Shown in pieces: positions 58,001 through 64,000 of a stretch of 64,000 nucleotides of DNA. The stretch is from Siphonodentalium dalli. Lineage: Eukaryota > Mollusca > Scaphopoda > Gadilida > Siphonodentaliidae. The notes under the pieces were generated by a model that was given only the letters and a program-made list of their open reading frames with translations, had not been told where the DNA came from and did not search any database. The translations under genes were made by a program, and so were the position numbers. The stretch is taken from the NCBI GenBank assembly GCA_032622095.1, contig CP136063.1, positions 208,369,934-208,433,933 on the forward strand, given 5' to 3'. Positions within the stretch are counted from its first letter, which is position 1; every line of letters begins with the position of its first letter.

Positions 58001-61000
58001 ATGGGAAAAAAATATTTGGGCACCTGAATGGGATTTTGGGCTCTAGTCAGGGGGGATATTTGTTTTTTTTAATGGTTAAATTGGTATATTTAACAGGAAT
58101 TGGGTCCTGTATAGGTATATACTTCTAGGTCTCCCAGTGTTTTTGGAAATATCTGCATCAGTATAAGAAGATTTGCAAAAGTTTGGGCTCCTTAGTGGGT
58201 TTTAAGGGTATGGAGACAGCCCAACACCCACAGCACTCATGACAATTCAAGTTAAATTGGTATATTTAACTTAAATTGGTCCATATGACCCATTATATGT
58301 ATCTACTTCCAACACTTTTGTTGTTTGTGGATAGGTATGCATCTCTGCAAATGGTTTGCACAAAGTTTGGGCTCCTCAGTGGGTTTTAAGGGTATTGAGA
58401 CAGCCCAACACCCACAGCACCCATGATAAAACCATACAGCACCCGTGCCTATGAAAACATATTTCTGAGTCAGCCATCTCTCAGACTATACCCATTCTGT
58501 AAATGATTCCACATTTCACTCTAGAATATATAGAGGCAATGGGAAAAACATATTTGGGCACCTGAATGGCATTTTGGGCTCTATTCAGGGGGGATATTTT
58601 GTTTTTTTAATGGTTAAATTGGTATATTTAACTGGAATTGGGTCCTGTAAAGGTATATACTTCTAGGTCTCCTAGTGTTTTCGGAAATATCTGTATCAGT
58701 ATAAGAAGATTTGCAAAAGTTTGGGCTCCTTAGTGGGTTTTAAGGGTATGGAGACAGCCCAACACCCACAGCACCCATGACAATTCAAGTTAAATTGGTA
58801 TATTAACTTAAATTGGTCCATATGACCCATTATATGTATCTACTTCCAACACTTTTGTTGTTTGTGGATAGGTATGCATCTCTGCAAATGGTTTGCACAA
58901 AGTTTGGGCTCCTCAGTGGGTTTTAAGGGTATTGAGACAGCCCAACACCCACAGCACCCATGATAAAACCATACAGCACCCGTGCCTATGAAAACATATT
59001 TCTGAGTTAGCCATCTCTCAGACTATACCCATTCTGTAAATGATTCCACATTTCACTCTAGAATATATAGAGGCAATGGGAAAAAAATATTTGGGCACCT
59101 GAATGGCATTTTGGGCTCTATTCAGGGGGGATATTTGGTTTTTTTAATGGTTAAATTGGTATATTTAACTGGAATTGGGTCCTGTAAAGGTATATACTTC
59201 TAGGTCTCCTAGTGTTTTCGGAAATATCTGTATCAGTATAAGAAGATTTGCAAAAGTTTGGGCTCCTTAGTGGGTTTTAAGGGTATGGAGACAGCCCAAC
59301 ACCCACAGCACCCATGACAATTCAAGTTAAATTGGTATATTTAACTTGAATTGGGCCATATGACCCATTATATGTATCTACTTCCAACTCTTTTGTTGTT
59401 TGTGGATAGGTATGCATCTATGCAAATGGTTTGCACAAAGTTTGGGCTCCTCAGTGGGTTTTAAGGGTATTGGGTCAGCCCAACACCCACAGCACCCATG
59501 ATAAAACCATACAGCACCCGTGCCTATGAAAACATATTTCTGAGTCAGCCATCTCTCAGACTATACTCATTCTGTAAATGATTCCACATTTCACTCTAGA
59601 ATATATAGAGGCAATGGGAAAAACATATTTGGGCACCTGAATGGCATTTTGGGCTCTATTCAGGGGGGATATTTGGTTTTTTTAATGGTTAAATTGGTAT
59701 ATTTAACTGGAATTGGGTCCTGTAAAGGTATATACTTCTAGGTCTCCTAGTGTTTTCGGAAATATCTGTATCAGTATAAGAAGATTTGCAAAAGTTTGGG
59801 CTCCTTAGTGGGTTTTAAGGGTATGGAGACAGCCCAACACCCACAGCACCCATGACAATTCAAGTTAAATTGGTATATTAACTTAAATTGGTCCATATGA
59901 CCCATTATATGTATCTACTTCCAACACTTTTGTTGTTTGTGGATAGGTATGCATCTCTGCAAATGGTTTGCACAAAGTTTGGGCTCCTCAGTGGGTTTTA
60001 AGGGTATTGAGACAGCCCAACACCCACAGCACCCATGATAAAACCATACAGCACCCGTGCCTATGAAAACATATTTCTGAGTTAGCCATCTCTCAGACTA
60101 TACCCATTCTGTAAATGATTCCACATTTCACTCTAGAATATATAGAGGCAATGGGAAAAAAATATTTGGGCACCTGAATGGCATTTTGGGCTCTATTCAG
60201 GGGGGATATTTGGTTTTTTTAATGGTTAAATTGGTATATTTAACTGGAATTGGGTCCTGTAAAGGTATATACTTCTAGGTCTCCTAGTGTTTTCGGAAAT
60301 ATCTGTATCAGTATAAGAAGATTTGCAAAAGTTTGGGCTCCTTAGTGGGTTTTAAGGGTATGGAGACAGCCCAACACCCACAGCACCCATGACAATTCAA
60401 GTTAAATTGGTATATTTAACTTGAATTGGGCCATATAACCCATTATATGTATCTACTTCCAACTCTTTTGTTGTTTGTGGATAGGTATGCATCTATGCAA
60501 ATGGTTTGCACAAAGTTTGGGCTCCTCAGTGGGTTTTAAGGGTATTGAGTCAGCCCAACACCCACAGCACCCATGATAAAACCATACAGCACCCGTGCCT
60601 ATGAAAACATATTTCTGAGTCAGCCATCTCTCAGACTATACTCATTCTGTAAATGATTCCACATTTCACTCTAGAATATATAGAGGCAATGGGAAAAAAA
60701 TATTTGGGCACCTGAATGGGATTTTGGGCTCTAGTCAGGGGGGATATTTGGTTTTTTTAATGGTTAAATTGGTATATTTAACTGGAATTGGGTCCTGTAT
60801 AGGTATATACTTCTAGGTCTCCTAGTGTTTTTGGAAATATCTGCATCAGTATAAGAAGATTTGCAAAAGTTTGGGCTCCTTGGTGGGTTTTAAGGGTATG
60901 GAGACAGCCCAACACCCACAGCACCCATGACAATTCAAGTTAAATTGGTATATTTAACTTAAATTGGTCCATATGACCCATTATATGTATCTACTTCCAA

Positions 61001-64000
61001 CACTTTTGTTGTTTGTGGATAGGTATGCATCTGTGCAAATGGTTTGCACAAAGTTTGGGCTCCTCAGTGGGTTTTAAGGGTATTGAGTCAGCCCAACACC
61101 CACAGCACCCATGATAAAACCATACAGCACCCGTGCCTATGAAAACATATTTCTGAGTCAGCCATCTCTCAGACTATACCCATTCTGTAAATGATTCCAC
61201 ATTTCACTCTAGAATATATAGAGGCAATGGGAAAAAAATATTTGGGCACCTGAATGGGATTTTGGGCTCTAGTCAGGGGGGATATTTGGTTTTTTTAATG
61301 GTTAAATTGGTATATTTAACTGGAATTGGGTCCTGTATAGGTATATACTTCTAGGTCTCCTAGTGTTTTTGGAAATATCTGCATCAGTATAAGAAGATTT
61401 GCAAAAGTTTGGGCTCCTTAGTGGGTTTTAAGGGTATGGAGACAGCCCAACACCCACAGCACCCATGACAATTCAAGTTAAATTGGTATATTTAACTTAA
61501 ATTGGTCCATATGACCCATTATAGGTATCTACTTCCAACACTTTTGTTGTTTGTGGATAGGTATGCATCTCTGCAAATGGTTTGCACAAAGTTTGGGCTC
61601 CTCAGTGGGTTTTAAGGGTATTGAGACAGCCCAACACCCACAGCACCCATGATAAAACCATACAGCACCCGTGCCTATGAAAACATATTTCTGAGTCAGC
61701 CATCTCTCAGACTATACCCATTCTGTAAATGATTCCACATTTCACTCTAGAATATATAGAGGCAATGGGAAAAAAATATTTGGGCACCTGAATGGGATTT
61801 TGGGCTCTAGTCAGGGGGGATATTTGGGTTTTTTAATGGTTAAATTGGTATATTTAACTGGAATTGGGTCCTGTTTAGGTATATACTTCTAGGTCTCCTA
61901 GTGTTTTTGGAAATATCTGCATCAGTATAAGAAGATTTGCAAAAGTTTGGGCTCCTTAGTGGGTTTTAAGGGTATGGAGACAGCCCAACACCCACAGCAC
62001 CCATGACAATTCAAGTTAAATTGGTATATTTAACTTAAATTGGTCCATATGACCCATTATATGTATCTACTTCCAACACTTTTGTTGTTTGTGGATAGGT
62101 ATGCATCTCTGCAAATGGTTTGCACAAAGTTTGGGCTCCTCAGTGGGTTTTAAGGGTATTGAGACAGCCCAACACCCACAGCACCCATGATAAAACCATA
62201 CAGCACCCGTGGCTATGAAAACATATTTCTGAGTCAGCCATCTCTCAGACTATACCCATTCTGTAAATGATTCCACATTTCACTCTAGAATATATAGAGG
62301 CAATGGGAAAAAATATTTGGGCACCTGAATGGCATTTTGGGCTCTATTCAGGGGGGATATTTGTTTTTTTTAATGGTTAAATTGGTATATTTAACTGGAA
62401 TTGGGTCCTGTAAAGGTATATACTTCTAGGTCTCCTAGTGTTTTCGGAAATATCTGTATCAGTATAAGAAGATTTGCAAAAGTTTGGGCTCCTTAGTGGG
62501 TTTTAAGGGTATGGAGACAGCCCAACACCCACAGCACCCATGACAATTCAAGTTAAATTGGTATATTTAACTTGAATTGGGCCATATGACCCATTATATG
62601 TATCTACTTCCAACTCTTTTGTTGTTTGTGGATAAGTATGCATCTATGCAAATGGTTTGCACAAAGTTTGGGCTCCTCAGTGGGTTTTAAGGGTATTGAG
62701 ACAGCCCAACACCCACAGCACCCATGATAAAACCATACAGCACCCGTGCCTATGAAAACATATTTCTGAGTCAGCCATCTCTCAGACTATACCCATTCTG
62801 TAAATGATTCCACATTTCACTCTAGAATATATAGAGGCAATGGGAAAGAAATATTTGGGCACCTGAATGGGATTTTGGGCTCTATTCAGGGGGGATATTT
62901 GGTTTTTTTAATGGTTAAATTTGTATATTTAACTGGAATTGGGTCCTGTAAAGGTATATACTTCTAGGTCTCCTAGTGTTTTTGGAAATATCTGCATCAG
63001 TATAAGAAGATTTGCAAAAGTTTGGGCTCCTTAGTGGGTTTTAAGGGTATGGAGACAGCCCAACACCCACAGCACCCATGACAATTCAAGTTAAATTGGT
63101 ATATTTAACTTGAATTGGGCCATATGACCCATTATATGTATCTACTTCCAACACTTTTGTTGTTTGTGGATAGGTATGCATCTATGTAAATGGTTTGCAC
63201 ACAGTTTGGGCTCCTCAGTGGGTTTTAAGGGTATTGAGACAGCCTAACACCCGCAGCACCCATGATAAAACCATACAGCACCCGTGCCTATGAAAACATA
63301 TTTCTGAGTCAGCCATCTCTCAGACTATACCCATTCTGTAAATGATTCCACATTTCACTCTAGAATATATAGAGGCAATGGGAAAAAAATATTTGGGCAC
63401 CTGAATGGGATTTTGGGCTCTATTCAGGGGGGATATTTGGTTTTTTTAATGGTTAAATTTGTATATTTAACTGGAATTGGGTCCTGTATAGGTATATACT
63501 TCTAGGTCTCCTAGTGTTTTTGGAAATATCTGCATCAGTATAAGAAGATTTGCAAAAGTTTGGGCTCCTTAGTGGGTTTTAAGGGTATGGAGACAGCCCA
63601 ACACCCACAGCACCCATGACAATTCAAGTTAAATTGGTATATTTAACTTGAATTGGGCCATATGACCCATTATATGTATCTACTTCCAACACTTTTGTTG
63701 TTTGTGGATAGGTATGCATCTATGCAAATGGTTTGCACAAAGTTTGGGCTCCTCAGTGGGTTTTAAGGGTATTGAGACAGCCCAACATCCACAGCACCCA
63801 TGATAAAACCATACAGCACCCGTGCCTATGAAAACATATTTCTGAGTCAGCCATCTCTCAGACTATACCCATTCTGTAAATGATTCCACATGTCACTCTA
63901 GAATATATAGAGGCAATGGGGAAAAAATATTTGGGCACCTGAATGGGATTTTGGGCTCTATTCAGGGGGGATATTTGGTTTTTTTAATGGTTAAATTGGT

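Larger units (their letters stand above)
41536..64000 (+). repeat. Satellite DNA array, ~537-bp monomer, 42 copies (last one partial)
   Basis: Using CTCCTTAGTGGG (CTCCTTGGTGGG in two copies) as phase marker, monomers start at 41535, 42072, 42610, 43147, 43685, 44222, 44756, 45294, 45832, 46366, 46904, 47442, 47976, 48514, 49052, 49589, 50127, 50664, 51202, 51740, 52278, 52814, 53352, 53890, 54428, 54963, 55501, 56038, 56576, 57114, 57650, 58188, 58726, 59263, 59801, 60338, 60876, 61414, 61952, 62489, 63027 and 63565. Spacing is 534-538 bp. All are head-to-tail on one strand, very similar, with no interruption. Frames are closed by stops in every monomer, so it is non-coding. The array runs off the window. 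I do not recognise the family. Confidence 0.97.

Noticed and set aside
41536-64000. Coding tandem-repeat protein
   Set aside because: Every monomer closes all frames, and monomer length varies between 534 and 538 without keeping frame.

Overview
This is animal nuclear DNA, AT-rich and packed with repeats, with one clearly recognisable split gene and a long satellite array. The organism looks like a marine lophotrochozoan, most likely a mollusc and perhaps a bivalve. The grounds are repeat types familiar from molluscs (a poly-C/poly-G flanked element with TCCGTCCGTCC runs, elements starting TAGCTCAACTT, CATACAGACAGA tails, 'matched' CCATCTTGG-rich repeats) and a POMGNT1 gene with animal exon structure. 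The species cannot be named from sequence alone.

1-32442: the 3' half of a POMGNT1 orthologue (protein O-linked-mannose beta-1,2-N-acetylglucosaminyltransferase) on the + strand. Eight exons (293-362, 1868-1996, 2750-2940, 7061-7169, 10244-10315, 24627-24668, 28109-28176, 32388-32442) join in phase to give 244 C-terminal residues and a stop. The transmembrane, stem and N-terminal catalytic parts lie upstream of the window. The introns (0.75-14.3 kb) are filled with non-autonomous transposable elements: several TTAA-flanked (piggyBac-like) MITE families, a hAT MITE with an 8-bp target duplication, head-to-tail Helitron-like/pearl-like elements with 122-bp core repeats, SINE-like units, and an 8.4-kb foldback structure in intron 5. 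Two exon ends carry tandem micro-duplications that copy the 5' splice site.

32443-41535: an intergenic stretch with no convincing gene. It is a patchwork of palindromic MITEs (TTAA families, TACAGTAATGCCC family, the CCCCAGAGGGTGAATTTAGTGA paired-hairpin family), a 28-bp minisatellite, and one weak coding-like fragment (38971-39240).

41536-64000: an uninterrupted satellite of 42 head-to-tail monomers (about 537 bp each, the last cut by the window end). Each monomer holds an internal duplication of a ~55-bp module and two copies of a 20-bp imperfect-palindrome module. Part of the array is organised as near-identical 1,610-bp trimers (a higher-order repeat). No open frame of useful length occurs in it, and the array continues past the window.

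No autonomous transposase, reverse transcriptase, rRNA, confident tRNA or CRISPR was found. The most unusual items are the satellite with its higher-order structure, the splice-donor micro-duplications in POMGNT1, a palindromic hairpin module shared by otherwise different TTAA elements, the large foldback element, and a small transposon carrying an apparent frameshifted coding segment.
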